A DNA stretch of 49,739 nt from positions 1 to 49,739 of the forward strand of contig SVLB01000017.1 of the NCBI GenBank assembly GCA_015068135.1, given 5' to 3'. The notes under the pieces are model-generated. The model was not told the origin of the DNA, did no database searches, and saw nothing but the letters and a program-made list of their open reading frames with translations. The translations under genes were made by a program, and so were the position numbers. The stretch comes from Oscillospiraceae bacterium (GTDB lineage Bacteria; Bacillota; Clostridia; Oscillospirales; Oscillospiraceae). This document shows positions 48,733 to 49,739 of the stretch, piece after piece; the stretch's first letter is position 1, and each line of letters begins with the position of its first letter.

Positions 48733-49556
48733 TTCCCCAGTATAAACCAGGCCAGCACCAAAACTCCCAGGACAATACGGTAGATGCCGAAGGACCGGAA
48801 ACTGTGATTGCGGACGAAGTTCATAAGCCCCCGGATCACCAAAAGGCTCACCACAAAGCTGACCACGCAGCCCACCGCCAATACCCCCAGCTCCGTAGCA
48901 GTGGCAGAGGCACCGTCTTTCAGATACCCCAAAAGCTTCAATGCACTGGCACCCAGCATGGTAGGGATGGCCAAAAAGAAGGAGAACTCCGCACCGGCAC
49001 TGCGGCTGACACCCAGCAGGATCGCACCCAAAATGGTGGAGCCGGACCGGGAGGTGCCGGGGATCAGGCTCAGGCACTGGAAGCAGCCGATGAAAATGGC
49101 GGTTTTGTAGTCAATGGCGTGGACTTCCCGGATGGCAGGAGTCTTGTCACCCCGCTCCAAAAACAAAAATGCCACACCGTAGATCACCAGCGCCGCTGCC
49201 ACAACAACATAATTATAAAGATAGGTATCCAGCTGCTCCTCAAAGGCAAGACCCAGCACAGCCGAGGGCAGGACCGCCACGATCACCTTAAACCAAAGCT
49301 GCCAGGTATCCGCCTTTTGAACCTTGGTCTTTTTCCCGTCGAAGGGGTTGAGCTTGCGGAAAAACAAAACGATCACCGCTAAAATGGCACCCAGCTGGAT
49401 CACCACATCGAACATTTCCTTGAAATCCTCGGAAACATTCAGGTGAATAAACTCATCCAGCAAAATAATATGTCCCGTAGAGGACACAGGAAGCCATTCC
49501 GTAATGCCCTCCACGATGCCAAACAGCACCGCCTTTAATAATTCAATAAAATCCAT
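48729..49556 (-). CDS. uppP: Undecaprenyl-diphosphatase
   Basis: Dephosphorylates undecaprenyl pyrophosphate to recycle the lipid carrier for peptidoglycan and wall polymers, and gives bacitracin tolerance. The 275-residue, eight-helix BacA/UppP family protein shows the catalytic motifs GIVEGITEWLPVSSTGH (residues 14-30) and LIPGTSRSGSTI in the second half. The start at 49556 follows AAGGAAAGG; the 55-codon extension has no family similarity. Nothing else on its strand is inside the window, so its promoter lies in or beyond 49557-49739. Confidence 0.95.
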   Translation of the reverse strand: MDFIELLKAVLFGIVEGITEWLPVSSTGHIILLDEFIHLNVSEDFKEMFDVVIQLGAILAVIVLFFRKLNPFDGKKTKVQKADTWQLWFKVIVAVLPSAVLGLAFEEQLDTYLYNYVVVAAALVIYGVAFLFLERGDKTPAIREVHAIDYKTAIFIGCFQCLSLIPGTSRSGSTILGAILLGVSRSAGAEFSFFLAIPTMLGASALKLLGYLKDGASATATELGVLAVGCVVSFVVSLLVIRGLMNFVRNHSFRSFGIYRIVLGVLVLAWFILGN

Positions 49557-49739
49557 AGTATGTTCCTTTCCTTGCCATGAAAATTCATAAAAGGATCTGT
49601 CATAACCCCGCCCTACGCCCTGTTCTTCACTCATTGCCGGGTAGGCTGAGTCATATAATCCGAACCCGTTTCTGAGGCTCCGGGCCGTTCCGATGCCGCG
49701 TTGCCGCTTCTTGAAGGGCACAAAGCCCGTCTGCGAAGC
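49557..49739. other. Upstream region of uppP, no gene recognised
   Basis: This contains the uppP ribosome site and AT-rich leader (49557-49600). Beyond that is GC-rich sequence with no clear promoter, hairpin or supported reading frame. The in-frame extension of uppP through this stretch has no stop codon but also no family similarity. A gene may begin past the window end. Confidence 0.5.

Overview
The window looks like chromosomal DNA from a low-G+C-phylum (Bacillota) anaerobe of the class Clostridia, most probably an Oscillospirales-type gut bacterium. The evidence is indirect: AGGAGG-type ribosome sites in front of most genes, near-consensus sigma-A promoters, sortase-anchored and lipoprotein surface proteins, a family of short intergenic hairpins, and fairly GC-rich coding sequence. 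No rRNA, tRNA, CRISPR array, transposase or phage gene was recognised.

Left part (1-14.4 kb). Three hairpins, the last a terminator, close an operon lying outside the window. A minus-strand pair follows: a small Cys-rich protein and a giant sortase-anchored von Willebrand/pilin-repeat surface protein. A two-HTH regulator faces a lysine/diaminopimelate cluster (dapA-dapB-dapF). A convergent two-gene unit encodes a membrane Fe-S protein fused to thioredoxin, and a membrane protein ending in a CXXC tail.

Middle part (14.4-26.3 kb). A complete ABC importer operon (ATPase, two permeases, binding protein) precedes a highly expressed-looking lipoprotein built from two near-identical halves. A small AT-rich patch holds a divergent SLOG/XRE gene pair around an operator-like repeat cluster. 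Then come pseudouridine catabolism (psuK-psuG, with a DNA-binding domain fused to the kinase), an orphan ParB/Noc-like protein and an MFS transporter.

Acyl-CoA operon (26.3-38.9 kb). A single promoter at 38.9 kb appears to drive twelve co-directional genes: two family III CoA-transferases, a double-length 3-hydroxyacyl-CoA dehydrogenase made of two fused near-identical copies, three thiolases, three short-chain dehydrogenases (one frameshifted, one with a degenerate cofactor motif), two crotonases (one lacking a catalytic Glu) and an MBL hydrolase. There is no acyl-CoA dehydrogenase and no acyl-CoA ligase. This redundant beta-oxidation-like set with an unknown substrate is the most interesting part of the window.

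Right part (39-49.7 kb). A zinc-ribbon/PQY-repeat membrane protein and a DMT exporter diverge from back-to-back consensus promoters. They are followed by an NCS2 purine permease, an MFS carrier with a glycerophosphodiesterase, a large secreted endonuclease I-type protein, a 72-residue helical protein and undecaprenyl-diphosphatase (uppP).
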